64,000 nucleotides of DNA from Otatea glauca. Taxonomy: Eukaryota > Streptophyta > Magnoliopsida > Poales > Poaceae. A program made the position numbers and the translations under genes. Location: assembly GCA_036346275.1 (NCBI GenBank), contig CM070727.1:6005760-6069759 (forward strand). The letters run 5' to 3'. The notes under the pieces are model-generated. The model was not told the DNA's origin. It was given only the letters and a program-made list of their open reading frames with translations, and made no database searches. Shown piece by piece: positions 13,101 to 24,189 of this stretch (within the stretch, counting starts at the first letter, position 1; each line of letters begins with the position of its first letter).

Positions 13101-14171
13101 CTATGCATATAGCTGAGACCTGAAACCATAGCATGTTGTGTTAATTAAGTTGTTCATATATATGTTGAGTTTAAGACAAGAGTTTGTATAAATAATAAGT
13201 ACACATTAACTGTATGAATCTTCTCTATTAATTGAATTCCAGAGAAGGCAAAAATGGGTGAAAAGGAGTGGTATTTCTTTAGCATGAGGGACCGAAAGTA
13301 TCCTACGGGTATGCGCACAAACCGTGCAACTAACGCTGGTTACTGGAAGACAACGGGAAAGGACAAGGAAATCTTCACTGGACAGCTACCGACAACACCA
13401 GAGCTAGTAGGAATGAAGAAAACCCTAGTTTTCTACAAGGGAAGGGCTCCAAAAGGTGAAAAAACCAATTGGGTCATGCATGAGTATCGGCTCCACTCCA
13501 AGTCGACCTTCAAATCAAACAAGGTATATGTCTATCTATATATTAGATGCTTGTTTCATTGAATTACGCTAAGTGAATGCCACGGTAATACAACCTTTTA
13601 TGTATTTATCATATGACAGGATGAGTGTGTTATCTGTCGTGTCTTTGCCAAGAGTGTTGGTGTCAAGAAATACCCCTCCAACAATGTTCATTCCCGGTCT
13701 CACCAGCCATACACACTAGACATGATCTCACCCCTCCTCCCTACTCTACTACAACATGACCCATTCATTTGTGGACCCCACTCTTACATGACCCCTGCTG
13801 ATTTGGTAGAACTCTCGCGCTTTGCAAGGGGTACACCAGGGTTGCACCCGCACATTCAACCACACCTTGGGTACATCAACTCCGCAACACCATTTGCACT
13901 TTCCGGCCTTAACCTCAACCTTGGAGCCCCGTCGCCGGTTATGCCACCGCCACCACAATCTGTTCTCCTTGCAATGTCGATGAACCAAACAAATGCTACT
14001 AATCAAATGATGACAACTGAGCAGATGGCATCAGGGCCCAGCAATTGTGTTATCCCACCTGGAGGTGATGGAGGTTTCAGCACAGATACTACTACAGGAG
14101 GTGCTGGCTTTAGGTACCAGAATTTGGATGTAGGTAAGCTAGTGGAGAGGTACTGTCCTGGTAGTTACTAA
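10154..14171 (+). CDS. NAC-domain transcription factor, 3 exons
   Basis: Exons are 10154-10334, 13243-13523 and 13620-14171, all with GT-AG borders and compatible phases; together they encode 337 residues. The N-terminal 160 residues carry the five NAC subdomains in order: A (LPPGFRFHPTDEELITYYLR), B (EVDLNKCEPWDLPEKA), C (KEWYFFSMRDRKYPTGMRTN then GYWKTTGKDKEI), D (KKTLVFYKGRAPKGEKTNWV then HEYRL) and E (DECVICRVF). The two intron positions are the usual ones for the NAM/CUC/NAC1 branch. Known role of the family: DNA-binding regulators of organ boundaries, senescence and stress. The C-terminal half is rich in Pro, Asn and Met, like NAC activation regions. I see no miR164-type HVPCFS coding site. 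The ATG at 10154 is the first in frame and directly precedes the NAC domain. Intron 1 is 2.9 kb because it is filled with repeats. Confidence 0.93.
11054..11220. repeat. AAAACTTTC-rich degenerate tandem repeat
   Basis: The motif AAAACTTTC or AAAACTTTT recurs about eight times at uneven spacing of roughly 15-30 bp. CT-rich sequence on the left (10985-11035) and GA-rich sequence on the right (11290-11380) are loosely complementary, which suggests a MITE with degenerate ends. Confidence 0.5.
11564..11936 (-). repeat. ~375-bp MITE-like repeat, copy 2 (inverted)
   Basis: This is the reverse complement of 8921-9305. It starts at GGGGCACCATAATTTCAAATG and ends at GCCCCAAGTAATTATACTATATAG. A second, partial copy of its first ~50 bp follows directly at 11940-11993. 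Confidence 0.7.
12548..12910. mobile_element. GATTTTCG-rich element with GGTTTCAAA ends
   Basis: The left end reads CAGGGTTTCAAAAATCG and the reverse complement of the right end reads GTGGTTCCAAATATCG. The flanks ACCCTGAAT (12539-12547) and GCCCTGAAC (12911-12919) may be a diverged 9-bp target duplication (7 of 9). The interior repeats GATTTTC and GAAAATCG. The ends resemble those of the larger element at 51548-53920. Confidence 0.5.
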
Positions 14172-15199
14172 ATGTAGGTGTGAAATGCTTGGGGGTGCGA
14201 AGCAATTGTTGGTCTACATATATAGGAACAGACCATTTGAGTGATCTTAATGTTGTCCTTTGTTGTATCATTAGCTAAAGTTCTATCTCTTCTTTGTCAG
14301 TTTTTCTTGTGCCTTCTAGATTAGTTTTGGTTGTCTGCCTTGTAGAAATCAGTGGATTGTTTGCTTGACCTAATCGCATGTACGGATGTACCCCAAGGCT
14401 TAGCGAGCTCACAAATAGCGGCCTACAGAGACATTGTGAAGTGTATGTCAAATTAACGTGCATGCTGCTTAATTTTCGCCAAACTTGTGGGTTTCTGAAG
14501 TCGCGTCGCAGATATATGATTCACTGTTTCGGAGTTCACCGTGAATCAGGCCTCCGGCGGCAAGCTTCCTCCACGACGGACATGACGTTGTCGTCCCGTC
14601 TTAGAGGACGGACGCCGTGATCTGCCGGCCGGCCGGAAAGCACCCGGCAATCGCCGCAGCGTAAAATTGAACCGGTGCGTGCATCATCCGCAGAGCACGG
14701 TGTTACTCAATGGAATCGCATTTGACTGCAACATCGAGCAGGTGCAGAACGTAGGTTTGGAGCTTATGCGCAGAATAGCAGAAGCAGATCGCGCAGATTG
14801 GCAGAGTAAGATCGCATCATACGTGTTGGAAAGCTTACAAATTACATGAACTTATCTGAATTTCTACAGTTAAAAGAAGTGACGGTACAACGATAGCGTT
14901 AGACATACGATGGGTGCTTTTCTATCGTACGCTCCCTTCTACCATCGGATTTGACTTAAAAGGTACATCTCAGCCATCCAATCTGGCGCAACAAGAACTA
15001 GTGAGGTGCCACAATTATTTAGTAAGTCTGCAATAAATCACCTACCCAATGCAACAAATATATCGTTTTACAAACACTACAACATTCTCTTTCAGGACAC
15101 GACAAAAACATTGTTGGTGCAACAAATCCCCCACTCGATGCAACAAAGTACGGACTTCTCGCTGCAACAAAAATAAAAAGTACGGTGCAACAAATTTAA
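14172..15199. other. NAC 3' region and repeat
   Basis: The first ~250 bp are probably the NAC 3' UTR. From about 14,980 the motif GCAACAA begins to recur. No gene was recognised; the open frame 14667-14849 has no known domain. Confidence 0.4.
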
Positions 15200-15482
15200 G
15201 GTCCTATTTGGGGGGCTTTAAGGCAACTTCAACTTCTAAAAAGCCAGTATACCCCCTCTCCCAACAGCTCAGCTTTTAAGCGGTTTTTGGCATAAGCTAA
15301 AAGCCATATATAACTAGCAAAAGCTAAAAGCTGAAAGATGGGCTAGACCTGCTTCTGTAGCTTATTGCTGAGAGAAATTACTTATTTATCAAACGGTCTC
15401 TTATAAAAGCTACAGCCGCTTTTCAGCCTAGAAAGCCAAAAAAACAGCTTTTCAGAAAAGCTATAACTCCTTAAACAGGCCC
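15200..15482. mobile_element. Tourist-like MITE, 283 bp, TAA duplication
   Basis: The left end reads GGTCCTATTTGGGG and the reverse complement of the right end reads GGGCCTGTTTAAGGAG. It is flanked by TAA on both sides (15197-15199 and 15483-15485), the expected PIF/Harbinger duplication. The subterminal AAAAGCTAAAAGC blocks are typical. It splits the GCAACAA-rich repeat around it. Confidence 0.65.
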
Positions 15483-18400
15483 TAAAAACACAACTATATC
15501 AACAAAAAAAACTAACTACAACACTTCTCAACATATGAGAAGACATGTGCAATAATTTTTTCACTTCATGCAACAAACTGAGAAAGGTATTGCAACAATT
15601 TAGAAAATGCCAGCACCCCAACCTACCAGAGGAGGACACACAGGAAGTGGTGAGGGTTGAGCTCATGCGAGGAGGATACGGCGACCGGTCGAGTGCCTCG
15701 TTGCTTGCAAGCTCATGTCCACCTCCCCTAACTCCTCCAATTGTGCATCTGACGCAGTCCCAGGCTTCTTCAAGCTCCCACAGGCGTGCTGCTAGTCCTC
15801 GCCACCGGGGCACCTCGGCTTCTTGGTTCGTCGTCCGTTGTGGCTCCATGGCTTCGCGTTCCGGAGAGAGGAGTGGAGATGGAGCTTGGAGGACATGAGG
15901 ATGATGATGAGAAGTGTGGATCACCTCGCTTGCCCCGAGAGAGGAGAGGGAGATCCAGTGCACCACCATGACTCCCTGACCTTGCTAGTCGGGGGGAGAG
16001 AGAGAAAGGGGAGGGAGAGGAAGTTTGGAGGACACAGGAACAAGTAGGAGATGTCGTCTGTGGGATTAGGAAATTTGGGGGGGGGGGGGAACAAAGGAGG
16101 AAGGTACGAGAGGGAAAAAATGCTCAGCTAGTCCACACGATGGTGCGTGGTAATAAATGAGCAAGGGAGTTGTTCGAGGCTATGAGATCATCAAGTGCGA
16201 AGCGTCATATCGGACATATGCGTCCTATCATTATCCATACATATATATATAGTATAGAGATACTGAATCTTTACTCTTTTAAAAGAAAGTAGTGGTGGTG
16301 GTTCAACTTCTCCTCAGTGCCGACACGTGGGCCATGCCCCTCTTCCATGTGTTTTCGCTAGCACATGTGCTCTTGTGTTTCCCTTCCTATTCTCTCTCAA
16401 ATTTGTTTGTCTAATAAACCCCAACAATTTTGCAGCATTTCCTCATCTGATCGCTCTCAGCTCTCATTGACATGTAATCCCACTCTCCATCTCTACTTCC
16501 TCACAATGGCAGCAAGAGAGTGCTCAGGTGGGAGCGGCACAACAGCGACAGGCGACCGACGAGGTGGTAGCGACACGGAGACCGACAACCAGCGAAGGTT
16601 TCACTAGCGCATCCCGATCCGCCCAACTTCCTTGGTTTCGGTTTCCGTCGGCGTGTGTCATCATCCTCTTTATCTTATTCTCAAGCTCTGATGTTGTTCA
16701 TCATCATCCTCCCCATCGACGAGTGGTGGATGCGGCCATCAAATCTGGATCCGGTGGAGGCACGAAGGCTAGATTCGATTTTGCTAGCTCACTCGCTTCC
16801 CAGTCTCTTCTCGATGCTCGCAGTGGCAGGGATGGACTGCGAAGCGGTGTCGGCAGGGCATGCTTCGTCCCCGGCTATGGCTTCCACTATCCACCGCCAT
16901 CGTCGGGCCGCTCCAGCATACGGCAGCGACTCGAATTGTGATCGAGCAGCGCCGCTGATAGATAGGAGGCGGGAGCGGGATGGCGCCACATCATGAAGAG
17001 GGGATGGCATGAGGAAGAGGCACCAGTGGCGCGGGGCGGCCTGGGACGGGGCGGGGTGGGTGGGGATGAGGTGGGGGTGGATGTGTGTGGGATGAGGGAG
17101 AGGAGAGGAAAGGACGGCACTGCGCGTGGGGAGATGCGAGAGAAGGCGACAATGGTGGCGTTCAGAGAGGCGGGGATGTACGGGAAGAGGCGTGACTTCG
17201 CGGGGAGAGGCAGTGACGGGTTGGGGGAGGCGAGGGGAGAGGGGAGGGCCGGAGGAGGCGTCAAGTGTAGGAGAGGACTGTGGAGCTGGTTTTTCGTAGC
17301 TAGGGCAACCACCTTCTAAGCTTGATCTTAGCTACTTGAACTCGATTCGACAACCAAAACAAGACGAGGTCCTCAGCGGATCCTAGTCAGTCCATCTCAA
17401 TCCGATGTCCCAGAAAAGATAAGGTGACACGTCAACACTGGTTTCAGCCATTTCCTACCTCCTTTTATAAGGGCCAAATTTACTGTGTCATTACCATTTT
17501 CTACTGCATCTTTAAGTTAGTAGAACCTAATCCGTGGGCGAGAATGCGAGGATAGTGATAGTGGGACCAAGGGTACATCGCAACACGAGTAACAGCGAAG
17601 CGAGTAGCTGTAGCGCAAGTCATGCATCGCGACGGAGGAACGATGTACGGCACAGCAAGGCTGGGCCAAGCGGAGCAATAGAACCAAGGGCATTACTTAG
17701 ACAAAGCACAATAGTGAAGGCGCTATGCGGGCTAGGGCAGAGCTGGACCGGGCGCCACGGTAAAGCCAACGGTGTGGCATATGCCAAGCACAGCAAAGGA
17801 GTGATGGGTCTCAACGTGCTTCAGTAATATGATTTTGAGCACGTGGAGGAGACAAGACGTAGGTCAAGACATGAGTTTAGCTAGTTGTTTCAACGAGCTG
17901 ATAGCATGGTATAAGACAAACTTCAGAACGGTGGCTTGTTTCAATTCGTAGCAATGCACCGGCATTTAGCTATACTTCTAAAGTTTCGATAACACACCAT
18001 AAGGTTAGGAAGCTGTGAACACCAATTGCACAAAGCTCAAACACATGAACAAGACTACAATAAATGACCGATAAAATGAAATACACACAGATTTAACCTC
18101 ATAATCCCTGCTCAGCCACTACAATACATGGGGGCAAAAAAAACAGTTTTAGTGTGTAGTATTACCTGCAAAGAATACACAACAAGGTTTAGCGATGACC
18201 CCAGATCTCCCAAATATTTTTATGCCATCCAACACACTCTTCAGTGAAAGCTACATCATCGTACTTCAAGATCTGCACAGCAGAAAATCAAAATATTATG
18301 TCAAGTGCAGATACCGTAGAATAACAAGTGATTCAAAGGCCCCGGTTACTGAACTTCAATGATTTTAGGGGAAACAAGCCAATTGTGCGATCAACCAAAA

Positions 18401-18547
18401 AGTACTGATTCCAACAATGAAGAAGCCTATATAAAGCTAGCACATGGATCTGATTTTACTGCTGACATCGGGACAAAGTGGTACCTTCTTCAAGACTTCA
18501 ACTACAGTGAGGGAGACCACAGACAAACAAATGTGTTTATTTATGGT
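15483..18547. other. Intergenic repeat-rich region
   Basis: The GCAACAA-rich repeat ends near 15,600. A pure G run of about 12 lies near 16,080. The 16,500-17,310 part is GC-rich with overlapping open frames on both strands and no domain I recognise. On the minus strand, 18283-18190 follows a TGTGCAG acceptor and encodes KYDDVAFTEECVGWHKNIWE before a stop; it may be a 3' UTR or alternative terminal exon of the coiled-coil gene. Confidence 0.4.
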
Positions 18548-21500
18548 CTATTTGTCAGCATGCCGGCGCTTGTGACTCTGATGGCCACGGTTGGCATTAC
18601 TATTTCGTGGGAATTTCTTCTGCTTCTTGGAGCTACATAAAAAATGAAAAGATTGAAATCATACAACAAATACAGTCAATTCACCTAAAGCCATGTCAAG
18701 CAACCATTAGCTGAAAAGTGAAAAGAAACACTAACCAGAAGGTTTCCACTAGGAGTATGTATAAAACATAACCGGGCATAACCAGCAAAGCAGAAGCCTA
18801 TCAAGAGAGATATTAAGACGTTTCATACTATAAACCAGTAGAAGCACATGTTCTAATTGACTGTTCAATTGGTGCTCACCAGAAACCATACCAACTCTTC
18901 AGTCGCAAATTGTTTCACTAATTCATGTTGGCGCATGTAATCCAATATAGTTGCCTGAGCCTGAAAAAGAAAATTGTTGAGATTCTCCAATCTATGATGT
19001 GGATCTTGAGACCAGTATACCGCATTTCCTAATTAAACGTAATGTTGTTTCATCTAGCCTAGTTGTAATACCCCGGCCCGTTAATCCGAAGGCCTATGTG
19101 GAGTGGTTGTAGGATTAGTCCTACATTATTTGTGTAAAGTGGGTTGTAGTAGTATATAATACCTGTTAGGTCCAAACATAGCACCTTCGGATTAACCCTT
19201 TAACATGAAACAACGACGAAAGTGTAAGCGGCGTGCTATGTGTGCATGGGCCGCCCCATGGGTGGCTGGGTATTGAGTAGATTTTGGGTCACGGTGTTAC
19301 AGATAGTATCAGAGCATCAACCTTCGCTATGCGCATGGCTCGTGTGGGTCCAGAGTGGACACACGGCGTGCATATGTGCCGAGGGCGTCTATCCTTTAGG
19401 GGGCAGGTGTGAAAGCAATACACCGGCCCGTTAATGTAAAGGCCTATATGGAGCGGTGGTCAAATATACATGATAAAGAGTTGGGGTAGCACCAATTAAA
19501 GAAAAGCCTATCCAACATCGTTTGAGATGATTTGGACATCTCCAACAGAGGCCTCTGGAGGCACCGGTGCGTAGTGAAATTTTAAATCGTCTCGAAAACA
19601 TAAGAAGAGGCAAAGGTCGATTGAGACTAACGTGGGAAGAAGCGGTTAAAAGAGACATAAGGGGTTGAAATGTATCCAAAGAGTTGGTGTTGGATAGAAT
19701 CACATGGAAGTTAACGATCCATGTACTGGAACCATGACCTAAGATCGAAGGCTTAAGGGTTTTATTAACTTTGATTGGGTTTCACTCCTAACCTATCCTA
19801 ACTTGTTTAGGACAAAAGGCTTAGTTGTTGTTGCTGCTGCTGTTTGTTTCATCCAGCCTAGTGAACGGTAAATTGGAGCAATTTAGCAACAGTTAAAAAT
19901 AATATATACTAGTATATAAGAAAACTACAGAAAAAGGTCTGAGGATCATGACAGTATTTGATGCAACCCAATTACCTAAGGTGCACAAAGAAACACTGCA
20001 TGAAAGTTTACACTGTAACCACTAACCACTGGACAGAATGAGTGGATCACTGATGGCATTGTATCTCCAAGAACTTATGGTAGGTCCGTAGTATTACCAT
20101 ATAACCATACAGAAGGCCACAGACCCATAGTATCAAACTATAACTTATAGGGCAGAAAATTCCATTAGATTAATTGATGATATGCATTCTATTAGAGGGC
20201 TGCAATGAGTAGGTTGCCTCCATTAGAATGAGAGGACAAGAACTATAGAAGATATCTGAATTTTGGAGAAGCCTATACTAGGGATGTATGGAATTATAGG
20301 AGATTTCTGAATTTTGGAGAAATTATATAAGCATGCTGCTCTTATTAGAGTTTACCTTTGTTACATGCGAAGATGAAGCATTAAGCTCTTCTAAAAAAAG
20401 CTACAAGACCTCAGCAAAAACTTGGCCAGATAGATAGAGTCACTAACCATTACACCAATACAAAAGGTCTGTATGGTACATTGTGCTATTCCAGCAGAGA
20501 AACTAGTGGAAGTTATTTGATACAGTGCTGAATGAATATATAAGAACTATGGATTAAAATCACCTAAAAAATTACCCTATAAGTTCAGCCAAAGTTCTGC
20601 GAAAGCAATAGAATTAAGGGTTACAAAAGCATGAAAAGGTCAAACAATCAAGCATTAACATTTAGCAAGAACCAAAAAAACTGGAATACTTAGAAAAGAT
20701 AGAAGGGGAAAAGGGAAGAAGAAGAAGAAATACCTGCTGATGATATGAAGTAGCTATCTCAAGAAATTTTTCATATGCATGGCGAGCTCTTTTAGTGTAA
20801 GGCTTAAGGGCAGTTCTAATTTTCTCAACATGTGGTTTACTGGCCTTAGCAACTTGATCGATATAAGGTTTGGATAACTTCTTCGCTTCCTAAAAACATA
20901 TAATCAAACGACATAGATCAATGACTTCACAGGGCTTCACTACAACAACAAAAATGTGACCTAGATGTAAAGGACATGCGTACTGTGAATTCTTGAACCA
21001 GCACGTTTTAGTGTACCTGGAAATAGGGATCAGCAAACTCATGTGCTTTGACAACATGAGGTACAATAGCATCCCTTGATGCTTGATAAACCTCTACTGA
21101 CTTTGCTGAGACCATTTGCACATAAGGCTTCGTGCTTGTCTTTGTGATAACCCATTTTTCTTTAATAACAGGAATCCATTTCTTCAAGAAGAAAAACGTC
21201 ATTGTTAGTGAAAAATGAATAAAGATGCCAAAAATTCACAACATCAAGATACTATATCACATGATATCCGTATATACCAAGATTTGGCTATAAAAATGCA
21301 TACACATATGATGCATTTTTAACATTTCATATAAACTTTATGCTTCTACAAATTTCTTGAACTACAGTTTCAGGAACAAGTAAGAACATTACCGCCTTAG
21401 CAGTTTCTATGTGGGGCTTGCCCCATTCCTTTGCCTGCACCGATTTTTCTGATGCCTGCAGTGTTTAATTCATAGATGATAAATAAACGCACAGATGATG

Positions 21501-24189
21501 TGTTTAATTTGGCATTTTCATATATACATTAAAAAAAACATAAGTAAGCTAGGGCCATAGGAGGCACCTTTTGCAATAAGCTGTTGACAGCAGGTTTCCC
21601 ATGTTCATTCCAGTGACTTGACATCACCTCCTACATGATAACACGATCGCTGATGAGAGAAAGTAAACTAAAGAGGAGACATAGTTTTTAGGTCCACTTG
21701 TACCATAGAGCGAACTGCATGTGTCGCTAACCAAGGTGGCAACCATGCTCCATGAACCTGCCAAAGTGTAATATATTTGCCACAATAATCACAAGAAAAG
21801 CATGTAACAGTGGGAGGGTTATACTCATGACAGCCGTAGTCACACCAAGATTGCGAAGCAAATAGCTAATCCAGTCTAAAATTCATGCCATGTTACATTA
21901 CTGGCATTAATCAAATCCACGTCAAGCTCACAAGTGACAACCAATGATAGGAAAGCGGCTACAGCGATAGAATACACATTTACCTCTCTCAGCTCTCTTG
22001 ATCTTGTTGTAGTTTCTAACTGCACCCTCATCAGCTCCTCCTAAAAACATGAGAAACAAAATATTAAAGATAATGCATCCCAGAAATATGTCAGAAATGT
22101 ATCACAGTAGTAACATATATCACAAACCTCAGCAACTTTAAGAGCATGCTCGGTCTTCTGGATCCTACGCTTTTGCTCGTCGTTTGTCTTTTGGAGCTAT
22201 TAAAATTTTTAAAACAATATAAATAAGAGCAGTATTGGCCAAATGAAAAAAGTGGTATTAACAATTTTCTTCTTCTATTCAAGGCATCTACACTTGTTTC
22301 CACAGAAAGTCGGAAACCTTTTACAGGAGATGAGCCTCATCCCATTTTGGCTTCACAACTATATTGTAGTTCAACAGGGCATGAGGCTCAACCCTCCATA
22401 AGATTAAAAAAGTGATGATATACCATGCGCCCTGTTATATCATACTATGGAACTTCTCACTATTGTTCAAACTTTTTTCTCTCAAAGAATACCACCATAA
22501 AATAGCCAAATCATGCTCAAGAGTCAAGAATCTTGTTAGGTTTCTTCATAAAGAATCCCCTTACTTTTGACAAAACTTATATTGGATCAAATTCTATCTT
22601 AAGTTATTGCGAATTTTATATAGTACAGTTACATACTTACGCTTAAATTAACATGGACAAAGAAAAAATAATAATTATTTACCACTCTTTGGAATCACAA
22701 AAAATTAAAAATGACCAACAGCGCGCACCATTGAACCTACTATGACAAAGCATTGCTCCCTTTTTAACCAGAAGAAATTCATCATGTGACAATTGTAGAG
22801 ATACCAAAGGATATGACCACTTAAAAAGTGACAAAGTCACCAGAGTATCAAAATGTTAAGAAAATGCGAGCTTGTCCAAAAATTGCTACCCAAACAAAGA
22901 AAAATAAAAGTAGTGCGTTAGCACAAACAACCACAGTTGCACACTTACTCTCCCCAGCTTCGCATTCAGCTCTTGCACCTTCTTCTCTGCATCGCCAGCC
23001 CTAGCCTCCAGAGTCACTTTTTTGTTATTTTGTGCTGTGATGCCCTTCTTGAGGTTCTCAATCTGGAAGAGGAAAGATCAGAAGCCACAATTTCCTAATT
23101 GTTATACTCCAGTTCATGAAATTTCGTGTACCCATTACCTGCTTCTCAAGCTCAATAGCCTGGGCATTGGCCTTGCCTGCCTGCTCCTCTGCAGCTATAG
23201 ATCCCTTTGCCTGTATATGCAGCAGTAAATTAGAATAACTACTTCAACAGGGTAACAAAAAAAAAGCTAAAAAGTGTTTTCTTCGTTAATGGGTCACCTG
23301 GATGGAAGTTATCTCACTCTGCAGAGTAGCAATCTTCTGTATCTTCTCCCCAGTAACCTTTTCCAGCTTCTCAATGCCATCATCCTTGCTCTTCAAGTCC
23401 TGTGTCTGCTCCGCGATGCTTGACTCTGCAGGATGAAAATAATCAGGCTCCTTTCTAACCATTCGATAATTTCTCTGTTTCAGGAAGGATCATGTGGCAC
23501 GAACACATTTTGTAATGACTAAAAATTGGTTTGACTTGCACACAGCTGCTCAAGTGATTTGAAATAATTTGCTACACTTTGTCACCAAAATTGTTTCTAC
23601 CACAGATATGTTCATAGCAAACCTCTTCAAACTAATCGGGTCCGTAATGCTAGAAAACTTTTCATGCATTTTGGTCTTATTCCAAACAAGGGGCACTGAT
23701 TTTACGGCGAGTTCAAGTTAGACTGAAAGTGATGGCATATCTCAATGAAAAAACTTTGAACTTGCACTAATCAAATCAACAAAATGTAGGGAATAGCGAG
23801 AAAGCTTTTGCCCAATCACCAAATCCACACTCACATAGCACGCCACACCACGCGAACCCCAAATTCCTCACACCGAATCACCTCCAAAACCCTAGCAAGT
23901 TCACTAAAACCTCATCGAATCCAGCCAATCCAAACGAAGCAGCATCACAAACCAACCACACACCCACACCGAACCGAGGAGCGGAGCCATGAACGCACGC
24001 ACCTAAGGCGGAGATCTTCGCCCGGAGCTGCCCCAGCTCGGCCGCGAGCACGGCGTCCTCCTTGGCCTTCGCCTTCGCCGCGATCTCCTCCGGGCCTACG
24101 CCCTCCACCGCCGCCTCCTTCGCCGCCGCCCCGGCGGCGACGAGCACGACTAGCAGCAGTGCCGCCGCGAGGAGCCTCGGGATCCGCAT
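18548..24189 (-). CDS. ER coiled-coil membrane protein, 14 exons
   Basis: Exons (minus strand) are 24003-24189, 23298-23425, 23139-23210, 22949-23062, 22128-22196, 21984-22040, 21704-21757, 21568-21630, 21393-21455, 21017-21181, 20734-20889, 18880-18960, 18736-18797 and 18548-18632. All phases agree and give 451 residues. Residues 1-23 form a signal peptide (MRIPRLLAAALLLVVLVAAG). Residues ~25-240 are a long charged coiled coil (for example KSKDDGIEKLEKVTGEKIQK). A middle part has repeated KPH/KPY motifs. The 62-bp exon 13 encodes a membrane segment (ALLVMPGYVLYILLVETF) and the last exon a very basic tail ending RGHQSHKRRHADK. The layout matches plant proteins labelled myosin-heavy-chain-like or DNA-repair-ATPase-related (Arabidopsis At2g24420 type). 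The molecular function is not established. An in-frame ATG 105 bases upstream would mask the signal peptide, so 24189 is preferred. Confidence 0.85.
19064..19843 (+). mobile_element. Chimeric LTR-LINE retroposon in intron
   Basis: The segment has three parts. First, a 238-bp LTR-like sequence (19064-19301), TGTAATACCCCGG to GGTGTTACA, followed by a primer-site-like GATAGTATCAGAGC. Second, a partial second LTR start near 19410. Third, a LINE 3' end (about 19459-19843). The LINE part encodes an L1-type C-terminal reverse-transcriptase tail (LRWFGHLQQRPLEAPV, GRLRLTWEEAVKRDIRG) and ends in a TTG/CTG-type tail. The whole is flanked by a 19-bp direct repeat, TTGTTTCATCTAGCCTAGT (19045-19063) and its one-mismatch copy at 19844-19862. 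This length fits target-primed reverse transcription. It lies in the 1.8-kb intron between exons 11 and 12 of the coiled-coil gene, antisense to it. Confidence 0.7.

Larger units (their letters stand above)
10335..13242 (+). other. NAC intron 1, repeat-filled
   Basis: The 2.9-kb intron contains an AAAACTTTC-rich stretch (11054-11220), the inverted copy-2 repeat (11564-11936) with a partial direct copy beside it, and a GATTTTCG-rich element (12548-12910). Confidence 0.85.

Noticed and set aside
15499..15969. 156-codon minus open frame
   Set aside because: Overlaps plus frames of similar length in repeat sequence, has no splice context, and matches no family I recognise.
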